From Sphingobacterium paludis (GTDB lineage Bacteria > Bacteroidota > Bacteroidia > Sphingobacteriales > Sphingobacteriaceae), in assembly GCF_004364125.1 (NCBI RefSeq), contig NZ_SNZV01000008.1, positions 62,001-126,000 of the forward strand: 64,000 bases of DNA, read 5' to 3'. The position numbers and the translations under genes were made by a program. Below the pieces are notes generated by a model. The model worked only from the letters and a program-made list of their open reading frames with translations, was not told where the DNA came from and ran no database searches. Below are positions 26,485 to 33,629 of the stretch, in pieces. Within the stretch, counting starts at the first letter, position 1. Each line of letters begins with the position of its first letter.

Positions 26485-26785
26485 AAGTCGTCCTTGAATT
26501 TGTCGTTATATGCTTTTACGTAATGTGGAAATTCCTCCTCAAAGCATTCATAAGCTACGTCTTCTATGGTGATTTCAAATTCTCTCCGTCCATTCTACTT
26601 ATTTGGTTTCCTAACCCTTTATTTCAATTCCGTTTTCGTTTATAATTTTTAAGTTCTCTATTGTTCGGGTTGAAATTAATTTGTCTTCAGGGTAATCGTC
26701 TGCTAACTCTATATTGTTGTCTTTCAAGTTCAGTCGTTCCTATAAGTTCGTCGTCAAGAAATATCTCGTATCGCTTTGTTGTCAT
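26482..26785 (-). pseudogene. Cassette 4, first gene: small unknown protein, multiply broken
   Basis: Starts MTTKRYEIFLDDELIGTTELE, shifts frame near 26725, continues KDNNIELADDYPEDKLISTR to NENGIEIKG and meets a stop at 26611-26613. A further frame then reads REFEITIEDVAYECFEEEFPHYVKAYNDKF and ends with an ATGA overlap with the next gene. By its N-terminal pattern it is a small cassette-type protein of about 100 aa with at least two lesions. No function is known to me. Confidence 0.5.
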
Positions 26786-26809
26786 CGTTGGACGTTTCGT
26801 TAAAGTGTC

Positions 26810-26941
26810 GCATAACGGTTTCGGGCTTTGCGTTCGGGCGGGTTTCGGAGTACAAAGCTTCAATTTATTTCTAAAGTTTATTAGAAGGATATAGCTCGAA
26901 GTTTGCAAGTCAGCCCGCCTAACGCAAAACTGCTGTTAGGT
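26810..26941 (-). repeat. attC-like recombination element C
   Basis: Bounded by GCATAAC (26810-26816) and GTTAGGT (26935-26941), the latter a perfect GTTRRRY core; TAAC to GTTA is 126 bp. Arms TTTGCGTTCGGGCGGG and CCCGCCTAACGCAAA pair, with one extra base bulged. It follows the gene at 26979-28766. Confidence 0.75.
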
Positions 26942-26978
26942 GATGACGTTTTTGTCTTTAGTATGTTCTTTGTCCTTA

Positions 26979-28766
26979 TCAAGGTTGTTCAGTTTTATTT
27001 TTCCTTTCATCATATTCTTCCTTGAAAAGTGTAGGAGCTACCAACTCCAGTAATGGTGACAGTTTCCACAAACCCTGCTTGTGGAAATATTTATCAATAT
27101 ACATTGAAAATGGGACAAGTTTTGACATTCTCATTTGTTTATATTCTTCAAGATACTGCTCATATTCAGCTTGAGACTTGAAGTTTCGCTTTTTCTGCTT
27201 CTCTACTTTTTTGTTTTCGTGATAAAGGTTTAACATTTCATGCAAAGAAATTTGGTTAGAAAGTCCGACTTGATTGTAAATAAGTGAGTCAATATTTACT
27301 ACTGACAATGGTTTAACATGATGAATAAACAAACCTTCTTCATCCAACTCTAATAAGGCATCCTGAAACCAATAGTCGATCAGTTCATTAAATCCCGGTG
27401 TGTCGTATTGATGGTCGTGAGTAAGCAACACAGGATAAATGAAAACATCCTTGTAATAGTAGTCAATATCAGCGGAAAATTCATTTTTTAAAATTCTGCG
27501 GATACTGTTAATCAATTGCAAAACTGCTTTTGGTTTAATCTTTCCGTAAGGTAATTCCTCAAAATCCAATACTCTTCCAAACTCTTCCTCGTATATATTG
27601 AAGTCGAATGACATTTTTCTATCGACTGATATCAGGAAATCTTTTGATTCAATGAGCAGAATGTTTTTACCTTTTCTTACATAATAATCAGGAGCTGCAT
27701 CAATTTTCATATGGGCTAGTTCCTTACCCGAGAAACGAAGGCATTTATCAGGGTAAATACTCTCCATTACTTGATAGCAAAGAATCTTTTCAGAGAACTC
27801 ATCACCATAAAAGCTTTTGATTTCCTTAATTCGGCTTGCCGCAGGCAACGTCCTATTTACATCTCTCAAAATGAAATAAACACCTTTGAAAATCTTTTCT
27901 ACGACAAAAAGATTGAAAATAATTCTGTAAACACCATCCTTCACTTTATAGAATGGTTTGGATCTAATTGTTAAAAAGTCATTTGGGTCAAGCTCATCTT
28001 GTTCTTGAACCATAAGTTTCTCAATGAATGAACAGCTTTGTTCAAACTTCTCTCCGGACTCAACAACAATGTCTGTGTATGTTTCACTTTCGCTTTTAAT
28101 GGCAGATGTAGTTAATGGCAAGAGACTTTTTAAATATTCTTGCCATGTTGAACAATTGAAATAAGCTAAAAATGCCAACAACAGAGGCTGTGTTTTTTTA
28201 TGCGATTCAAGAAACTGAAATAGGTAGATTGCCTTTATCATTTGCGTTGCCCAAATCTGATTGATGTCATAGTTCGATTTATCCGAGACAGGATATTGCA
28301 TACAAAACATCATCATTGGAATTTTCAATTCCTCATCGCTTTCACTTGCAGATGGAAAGGCAATACTTTGTTTTTCGGTAAATTCAGAATTTAATACCAA
28401 GTATGCCTTAAACAAGTTAATTTCTAACTCGGCTTGTGTTTGCGTTTCTGGCTCTTCGGGTTTTGAAAAGAAGTACTCAAACAATTTTAAACTTGCATAA
28501 GTGTTTATTATTCCAATGAGAACGCCTTTCTTTTCAAACTCTTTTATACGGTTGTATATTTGGTTTGCAAGCCCGTTATTTTCTGCACGGAAGAACATTC
28601 CAAGAAATTCTCTTTTGTTATCAAACGTTGATTTGTGATTCTTAAATCCTAAAAAGAAAACTGCTGCATTTAGAATCATTTCTCTGCTGCTTCCTGCCAA
28701 ATATTGTTCAATAGTCAATCTTTCCTCGTCAGGAAAGGCAACTTCAAACTCTAAGATTTGTCCCAT
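26979..28766 (-). CDS. Cassette 3: PD-(D/E)xK nuclease-like protein of about 600 aa
   Basis: A large cytoplasmic protein of about 595 aa. The middle-to-late part has the PD-(D/E)xK pattern APDYYVRKGKNILLIESKD, with Asp followed by Glu-Ser-Lys on the next strand, the same core logic as cassette 5 but in an unrelated sequence. The N-terminal 300 residues are helical and unrecognised; the C-terminus is charged (KKVEKQKKRNFKSQAEYEQY). A defence or DNA-repair nuclease is the simplest reading, not proven. The frame is open to a TTG at 28805; I chose the ATG at 28766, preceded by AGG, and the TTG start stays possible. Confidence 0.65.
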   Translation of the reverse strand: MGQILEFEVAFPDEERLTIEQYLAGSSREMILNAAVFFLGFKNHKSTFDNKREFLGMFFRAENNGLANQIYNRIKEFEKKGVLIGIINTYASLKLFEYFFSKPEEPETQTQAELEINLFKAYLVLNSEFTEKQSIAFPSASESDEELKIPMMMFCMQYPVSDKSNYDINQIWATQMIKAIYLFQFLESHKKTQPLLLAFLAYFNCSTWQEYLKSLLPLTTSAIKSESETYTDIVVESGEKFEQSCSFIEKLMVQEQDELDPNDFLTIRSKPFYKVKDGVYRIIFNLFVVEKIFKGVYFILRDVNRTLPAASRIKEIKSFYGDEFSEKILCYQVMESIYPDKCLRFSGKELAHMKIDAAPDYYVRKGKNILLIESKDFLISVDRKMSFDFNIYEEEFGRVLDFEELPYGKIKPKAVLQLINSIRRILKNEFSADIDYYYKDVFIYPVLLTHDHQYDTPGFNELIDYWFQDALLELDEEGLFIHHVKPLSVVNIDSLIYNQVGLSNQISLHEMLNLYHENKKVEKQKKRNFKSQAEYEQYLEEYKQMRMSKLVPFSMYIDKYFHKQGLWKLSPLLELVAPTLFKEEYDERKNKTEQP

Positions 28767-28866
28767 CCTAACTGTGTTGGCAATATGTAATTTGTCTGGT
28801 ATCAAAATGGATTATCTTTTTGTTATGCCGGTCGCTGTTTGTTACACAGTTGTATTTTACGCTTAA

Positions 28867-28998
28867 ACCTAACGGTTTGCAGATTTGCGATGGTCGGGCT
28901 TTTCAGCACAAATGTTCATTCGGAGGACAAAACATTTGGCTACCACAAAACTATCTGCGGAGAACGTCACCCCGCCTATTGCAAATGTGCTGTTAGGC
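28867..28998 (-). repeat. attC-like recombination element D
   Basis: The best-formed copy: ACCTAAC (28867-28873) fits RYYYAAC and GTTAGGC (28992-28998) fits GTTRRRY exactly; TAAC to GTTA is 126 bp. Arms ATTTGCGATGGTCGGG and CCCGCCTATTGCAAAT pair with two G-T or mismatched positions. It follows the PIN-domain gene by 9 bp. Confidence 0.78.
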
Positions 28999-29007
28999 AC
29001 AGTAATT

Positions 29008-30687
29008 CTATTCTTCTCCATATTTTCTTTCGCACTCTTTACACATATCAGCCGAGTCCACATTTATAAACTCATCTCCACAAGATTGACATTCTTCTTT
29101 CCGATGGTCTATTAGTTTAAGTGAAAATTCACCTAAATGGTCATGGTCATCACTTGTGTCAACTAAGAAAATTAAACCACATCCTCCTTCACATTCCTTT
29201 GGTTTATCAAATTCCGTCTCTGGTAAAGGATTAATTGAATCGCACTTTGGACATCTAATATGTAGGCTATTGCACCATTCGCAATTTCCACTAACTACCT
29301 TGTCATATTTACTATTTTCATTTTCTGTGTCATATTCGTTTTCTAATTCGAGTTCACTCCAAAAATGTACAATATTGCCCATCCCTTCTCTATTTCCTGA
29401 ACATTCGTCACAGGCAGTGTAATCAGGTTCATAATCGTCTTCAAAGAAGTCAATAGTAAAATAGAAAGATTCCAAAATTTCACCCCCTTCCAATGTAAGG
29501 CTATCGTAATTATGCACACCTACAGGATATTCCCAAACTTCAAAGTTTGCTGTTATTTGATTACCACAGTCACAATCAAAAACCTCAGTTGCTTCATAAT
29601 GATTTTCTGGCCCCATACTTCTCTCACTACTTTCAATGCAATCAAAATCTAAATTGAATTCCGATTTATGGTAGCTATGTATTTTACCGCAACTGTCACA
29701 CTTAAATCGGAGATAATCTCCTTTAATGTCTTTTGTGTTCAAAAACTGAGTAATATTTTGAATAGTTTGTGGCGAAAATTTTGCTTCGAGATATTTGTTG
29801 GCTTTAAATAAAAATTGCGGAAGATTATACATCCAAAATTCTACGTTTGAATGGTCTTTTATTTCCTTAATCAATTCTTCTCTCGGTGCAAGTATTCGGT
29901 CTTCTGTAGCAGATTTATCTAAATAGCACCAATCGTCATCTTTCTTAATGTCATTAGTGATGAAAATTACAGGCATTTTTTTCTCTTTCGAGAATTCTAA
30001 AATTTGTTTCCAAATAATTAGATCACCAAAAATCTGTGTTCCCTTTTTCTCCCTTTGTTGTAAATCTCCATATCCGGGAGGTATTTTAAATTCATAACGA
30101 TGCTTCCCTTCTTCAGTAATCGAGATTACTTCATCGTATGTGAATTCTCTGCCAACATTAAAAGAATTTTCAAGAGCTTCCAAAATGTCATCGTTTGATT
30201 TCATCTCCAAAATTTCTTTTTCAGTTGTTGAAATTCGTTTTAAAATATTTTCTTCAAATGACTTTACTTCTTTTTCAAATTTTTCAATTTCCGTTTTAAT
30301 CTTCTCAATTTCAGTTTGTTCAATGTGAGGATGTTTGTCATCCTTAATAGTTTCTCTTGAAATTTCATCAACTCTTTTCTTAATTTCTTTTGCTAAAGAA
30401 TTTCTAATTGCATTAATTTTTTCCTTTAGAGGTTCATATTTTTCCTTTACAGGTTTAGGGATTACGCCCTTTCTGTTTTTCAAGAATTCGTATTCGACGT
30501 GAAATGGAAGCCATAGTCTATCAACAAGGTTGGTGAAAATCTCTTCGTATATTTTCTCTCTAGTCTTCTTTGGCAAAAAATAAAAATCCAACAACGCAGA
30601 AGAGTCGAAAACAAAAACAGCCGTTTCCCAAAGTCTTTGCTCTTTTTCTTCGTCAATTATATATGGTTTGATGTTGTCTTTGTTCAT
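29008..30687 (-). CDS. Cassette 2: PIN-like (DUF4935 type) protein with zinc-ribbon tail
   Basis: The 559-aa protein starts with a PIN-like nuclease domain of DUF4935/PIN_8 type: FVFDSSALLDFYFLP at residues 25-39 with the first Asp, a coiled-coil insert (about 100-170), and then PPGYGDLQQREKKG, GDLIIWKQILEFSKEKKMPVIF, ITNDIKKDDDWCY with the remaining acidic residues. The C-terminal half (about 325-559) has repeated CxxC pairs (CDSCGK, CDCGN, CDECSG, CEWCN, CPKCDS, CQSCGD, CKECE), likely several zinc ribbons. PIN-like proteins of this type cut RNA and appear in anti-phage loci. The ATG at 30687 lies 24 bp after the preceding attC-like element. Confidence 0.8.
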   Translation of the reverse strand: MNKDNIKPYIIDEEKEQRLWETAVFVFDSSALLDFYFLPKKTREKIYEEIFTNLVDRLWLPFHVEYEFLKNRKGVIPKPVKEKYEPLKEKINAIRNSLAKEIKKRVDEISRETIKDDKHPHIEQTEIEKIKTEIEKFEKEVKSFEENILKRISTTEKEILEMKSNDDILEALENSFNVGREFTYDEVISITEEGKHRYEFKIPPGYGDLQQREKKGTQIFGDLIIWKQILEFSKEKKMPVIFITNDIKKDDDWCYLDKSATEDRILAPREELIKEIKDHSNVEFWMYNLPQFLFKANKYLEAKFSPQTIQNITQFLNTKDIKGDYLRFKCDSCGKIHSYHKSEFNLDFDCIESSERSMGPENHYEATEVFDCDCGNQITANFEVWEYPVGVHNYDSLTLEGGEILESFYFTIDFFEDDYEPDYTACDECSGNREGMGNIVHFWSELELENEYDTENENSKYDKVVSGNCEWCNSLHIRCPKCDSINPLPETEFDKPKECEGGCGLIFLVDTSDDHDHLGEFSLKLIDHRKEECQSCGDEFINVDSADMCKECERKYGEE

Positions 30688-30710
30688 CGGTTATGTATTA
30701 CTATTATTGT

Positions 30711-30841
30711 GCGTAACGGTTTCGGGCTTTGCGTTCGAGCGGTTTTCGGACACAAAGTATCAATTTATTACTAAAGTTCAATAGAAGCACAAAACTTCAA
30801 TTTTGCACTTTAGCACGCCTACCACAAAACCGGGGTTAGCG
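30711..30841 (-). repeat. attC-like recombination element E
   Basis: Bounded by GCGTAAC (30711-30717) and GTTAGCG (30835-30841); TAAC to GTTA is 125 bp. The first 30 bases are almost the same as in element C (GTAACGGTTTCGGGCTTTGC versus ATAACGGTTTCGGGCTTTGC). It begins 11 bp after the TIR-gene stop. Confidence 0.72.
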
Positions 30842-30851
30842 GAAGGCTTTT

Positions 30852-31709
30852 TTATAATTCTCTTAATGCTTTTATTATGTCTTCAGTTGAGTGAATTGAT
30901 GTGTTTAATGCCATTTTATCTGCCAATGTCGGACTAAACTTAAGCACTTCGTCTTTTGAAATTTTGTGCCAAATTGGAAGTATTACTTTGTGTCCATTAA
31001 TTTCTCTTGCTACCATTCCATTGAGTTCATATTCTGTCCAGTTTTTCTTAACGAAAGAGGGTGAGATAATTACGATACCAAATCTAGAGTTTGCTAATCC
31101 CGCATCTATTTTCTTTCTTAAACTGTCTCCGATTTTCAATTCGAACTCATCGTACCAAACTTCAAATCCGTCAACTCTTAAAGCATCAGCCAAACTTCTA
31201 ACAATTTCATCTTTGTCTTCCGAAGCGTGTGAAATAAAAAAGTCATATTGCTTTGCCCTTTCTGATGAATCACCCTCAATTAGAGAAATTTTAGAAGAAT
31301 AGTTTTGATTGATTAAGTAGTCTAACTGTGATTTTTGTTCATCAATTGAACGCTGTAAATCCCTTTGAAAGTCAAGTTGTTTTTGATTTTGTTTTTTTAA
31401 TTCACTCTCTTCTGCTTTTCTCAAATCTTGCTTCTTCTTTCCTAAGTCAACTGATTTAGTAGCAATACTTTTTTGATAATCTGCTATCTTTTTTTTAGAA
31501 TTAAAAATATCATTTTGATAACCTTGAATTTGCCTTTGTTTACTTTGTAAAGAAAATAAAGAAGTACGTTTATTAATAGACTTATTTACTGAATCAATCT
31601 GCTTGTTTTTATCATTTTCTTTTTTACTTTCGGTAGCTATTTTTTTGTGAAAATCTGCGATTTCCTTTTCTAATTTATTTATCTGATTCTGGTAATAATT
31701 TGGATTCAT
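30852..31709 (-). CDS. Cassette 1: coiled-coil TIR-domain protein
   Basis: The 285-aa protein has a long charged coiled coil (residues 5-135) and a C-terminal TIR domain (about 153-285): YDFFISHASEDK opens the domain, followed by GFEVWYDEFELKIGDSLRKKID, the BB-loop-like part, then FGIVIISPSFVKKNWTEYEL with the conserved NADase Glu228. TIR enzymes of bacteria split NAD+ or make cyclic ADP-ribose signals after phage detection. The coiled coil may drive assembly. It is the first cassette, nearest the recombinase, with a core site GTTAG just upstream of its start. Confidence 0.87.
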   Translation of the reverse strand: MNPNYYQNQINKLEKEIADFHKKIATESKKENDKNKQIDSVNKSINKRTSLFSLQSKQRQIQGYQNDIFNSKKKIADYQKSIATKSVDLGKKKQDLRKAEESELKKQNQKQLDFQRDLQRSIDEQKSQLDYLINQNYSSKISLIEGDSSERAKQYDFFISHASEDKDEIVRSLADALRVDGFEVWYDEFELKIGDSLRKKIDAGLANSRFGIVIISPSFVKKNWTEYELNGMVAREINGHKVILPIWHKISKDEVLKFSPTLADKMALNTSIHSTEDIIKALREL

Positions 31710-31738
31710 TGTTATGTGAGTCTTTCTGATAACCTTTC

Positions 31739-31800
31739 CGCTAACAATTCATTTTCACAAAACTAATATACGAAAATATTCACTAATCCATCTCTATAGA
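31739..31800. other. Possible primary insertion site (attI-like) at the array head
   Basis: A minus-strand core GTTAGCGG (31745-31738) marks the proximal boundary of cassette 1, but the partner arm found in the other five elements is absent. The DNA between it and the recombinase is AT-rich and unpaired. This is the position an attI site would take in an integron; assignment is by position and one core only. Confidence 0.4.
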
Positions 31801-32442
31801 TGAATTACGTATCACAAACAACAAATGCAATGATACTGAATGAAAAAATTAAACTTGATTACTTATACTCTAAAAGACATTTAAACAAACTGCCAAATTT
31901 CTTTTCCAAAGAAGAGATCAGATTACTATTAGATAACACGGAAAACAATAAACATAAGGCCATATTAGAAACTATATATAGCTGCGGACTTCGCCTTAGT
32001 GAGTTACTAAACCTCAAAATAAAAGATATCCGATCATCTGATAAGATTATACGTATAAACCAAAGCAAAGGAAACAAAGACCGAATTGTTTCTTTGCCTA
32101 ATAAGTTGCTAGATATTTTACGCGAATATTATCTATTTATAAATCTAGGGACTATCTTTTTGAAGGAGAAAGTAGAAATCGATATAATGAAAGAAGTGTT
32201 CAGCTTATTTAAAAAAATCATTATCAATGGCTAAGATCAAATCCGAAGTTACAGTCCATACGTTACTACATTCGTATGCTACACATTTAATTCAGTCCGG
32301 TATTGATATACTAATTGTTCAAGAATTACTAGGTCATGAGAATATCAAGAATACCATGATCTACACACATATCACAGGTATTGATAAGAAGAAGACACCA
32401 GATCCACTAAATTTGTTAATAATGCAAAGAAACACTATATGA
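31800..32442 (+). pseudogene. Tyrosine recombinase (Xer/IntI-like), truncated and frameshifted
   Basis: Rejoining three frames gives a recombinase catalytic domain: KLPNFFSKEEIRLLL, LETIYSCGLRLSELLNLKIKDI with the first catalytic Arg, GNKDRIVSLP with the Lys strand, [20 protein letters not shown], then [40 protein letters not shown] with the Tyr, and PDPLNLL. The second catalytic Arg (HTLRH) is Leu here, there are frameshifts near 32140 and 32195, and most of the N-terminal DNA-binding domain is missing, so it is dead. It lacks the extra 30-residue patch of IntI, so it is closer to Xer-type. It points away from the cassettes, as intI does. Confidence 0.85.
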
Positions 32443-32641
32443 GACTACTCTAAACTAGACTTACCTATCTTAATATCAAGTTGAAAAACAAGTGATTTTT
32501 GTCCAAAATGTGCCCAAAAACACAAAAAGCCACTGATTATCAACGGCTTTTGCCGGGGTAGCAGGATTGCTTCAGCCGCACAAGTCCCGCACCCAACCCT
32601 GAAGCTCCTGCGGATCGAACCCAGGTTCGCATCAGCCAACC
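32443..32641. other. Degenerate att-like region between recombinase remnant and tRNA-Pro terminator
   Basis: The stretch holds a second tRNA-end-like sequence at 32518-32568: ACACAAAAAGCC, a hairpin-forming middle and GCCGGGGTAGCAGGATT, which copies the tRNA-Pro end (GTCGGGGTGGCAGGATT) with changes. The T-arm is disrupted, so it is not a tRNA. Short runs such as TGTGCCCAAAAAC before it are typical of arm sites beside Bacteroidota integrase genes. No gene seen. Confidence 0.5.
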
Positions 32642-32651
32642 CCTAAAACAA

Positions 32652-32680
32652 AAAAAGCCCGACTTTCGTCGAGCTTTTTT
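32652..32680 (-). terminator. Terminator of tRNA-Pro
   Basis: On the minus strand AAAAAGCTCGAC and GTCGGGCTTTTT form a stem with a GAAA tetraloop, directly behind the tRNA 3' end. The hairpin is copied at 23026-23053 as part of the att duplication. Confidence 0.8.
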
Positions 32681-32682
32681 TG

Positions 32683-32756
32683 TCGGGGTGGCAGGATTCG
32701 AACCTACGACCTCCACATCCCAAATGTGGCGCGATACCGGGCTACGCTACACCCCG
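32683..32756 (-). tRNA. tRNA-Pro (anticodon TGG)
   Basis: The minus strand folds as a cloverleaf. The acceptor stem CGGGGTG pairs with CACCCCG, the anticodon stem CCACA/TGTGG holds the loop TTTGGGA with anticodon TGG, and the T arm contains GGTTCGAATCC. The discriminator base is A; a full CCA end is not encoded. Its 3' end is the integration target of the adjacent island and is kept intact by the element's att sequence. A strong promoter stands 30 bp upstream. Confidence 0.97.
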
Positions 32757-32785
32757 AAAAGGTATCACCTTTGTTTTGTGTGGCA

Positions 32786-32815
32786 CAAATATACGGCATT
32801 AATCAATTCTGTCAA
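32786..32815 (-). promoter_or_regulatory. Promoter of tRNA-Pro
   Basis: The minus strand has TTG (32815-32813), a 19-nt spacer and TATATTTG (32793-32786), an exact fit to the Bacteroidota -33/-7 promoter. The predicted start is near 32780, about 24 nt before the tRNA. Confidence 0.8.
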
Positions 32816-32943
32816 GCACTTTTTTCAGCATAAGTGCTAATAGGCTCATTGATTGAGAGATATTCTTTAAGCCCAAAAACAATCGCCACCAGAAATGATG
32901 ATAAAAAAAGTAAAAAAACAGCAGCATCCTTATAAATATTTAC

Positions 32944-32951
32944 TACCTTTG
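32944..32951 (+). promoter_or_regulatory. Probable -7 box of rplS
   Basis: TACCTTTG followed by CACGC is the usual form of strong Bacteroidota promoters for translation genes. It would give a leader of about 110 nt before rplS. No clear -33 TTG at the standard distance. Confidence 0.45.
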
Positions 32952-33070
32952 CACGCACTTGTAAAAGAGTGGTCAGATTATTTGAAAAGTATTTTTTTAT
33001 ATTAAAAAAAAGCTGTAATATTGCAGTCCGATTTTTACAGGATATAAATCGTTAATAATTACTCGAAATC

Positions 33071-33418
33071 ATGGATTTAGTAAAATTTGTAGAAGAACAA
33101 GCGGTAGTAAGAAATGAGAATCCCGCTTTCAAAGCCGGAGATACCATCAGCGTTCATTATAAAATTCGCGAAGGAAATAAAGAGCGTGTTCAGGTGTACC
33201 AAGGTGTAGTTATCCAATTAAACAGCGAAGGTGCTAACGCTACTTTTACTGTTCGTAAGATGTCTAACGGTATTGGTGTTGAACGTATTTTCCCTGTAAA
33301 CTCGCCAAACATTCAAAAAATTGAAGTAAACAGCTACGGTAAAGTGCGTCGTGCAAAATTATTCTACTTGCGTGGCCTTACTGGTAAAGCTGCTCGTATC
33401 AAAACGAGACGCGTATAA
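33071..33418 (+). CDS. rplS: 50S ribosomal protein L19
   Basis: The 115-aa protein is the full-length L19 of the large subunit, at the 30S-50S interface. Family blocks are visible: [52 protein letters not shown], and the basic tail [20 protein letters not shown]. It is monocistronic, with its own promoter and a strong terminator. In many bacteria it follows trmD/rimM; here it is next to the tRNA-Pro island. Confidence 0.98.
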   Translation: MDLVKFVEEQAVVRNENPAFKAGDTISVHYKIREGNKERVQVYQGVVIQLNSEGANATFTVRKMSNGIGVERIFPVNSPNIQKIEVNSYGKVRRAKLFYLRGLTGKAARIKTRRV

Positions 33419-33445
33419 TTTCCGCTTACTTCTTCACAGACATAT

Positions 33446-33480
33446 AAAAAAGCTTCCATCATGCAGATGGAAGCTTTTTT
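33446..33480 (+). terminator. rplS terminator
   Basis: Perfect 15-bp stem AAAAAAGCTTCCATC / GATGGAAGCTTTTTT with a 5-nt loop and T-run, 27 bp after the rplS stop. Confidence 0.95.
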
Positions 33481-33629
33481 ATGTAATACCTTCCTGCTTG
33501 CGGCCGCCAAACGGCACGACGTCTTTGAGTGAACACCAGCTCCCCCCACTCCCCAACCAAAAGCTTTACAAAATTTGTGTTACAATATGCTTTCGTAAGT
33601 ACAATTACGTATTTTCAGCTTTTAAAATC

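Larger units (their letters stand above)
23016..32696. mobile_element. Genomic island integrated at tRNA-Pro(TGG)
   Basis: The island lies between the 55-bp att duplicates. It is visibly more AT-rich than its flanks, carries a decayed tyrosine recombinase, a toxin/antitoxin pair, remnants of unknown genes and an attC-like cassette array with defence-type genes. Flanks are ordinary chromosomal genes (a TlpA-like protein on the left, rplS on the right). No intact integrase is left, so the island is probably fixed. A second, diverged att-like sequence at 32518-32568 suggests that more than one element has used this site. Confidence 0.8.

Noticed and set aside
24660..30841. The repeated 130-bp elements could be a CRISPR array or ordinary REP elements.
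   Set aside because: They are spaced by 0.6-2 kb and each follows a gene, so they are no CRISPR. Constant core-to-core length and terminal core sites argue against plain REP elements.
31739..31800. True attI site.
   Set aside because: Only a single core site is seen and no second binding region; recorded as a candidate only.
32518..32640. Possible second tRNA next to tRNA-Pro.
   Set aside because: The 3' end resembles tRNA-Pro, but the T arm and the rest do not fold as a cloverleaf; treated as an att-like remnant.
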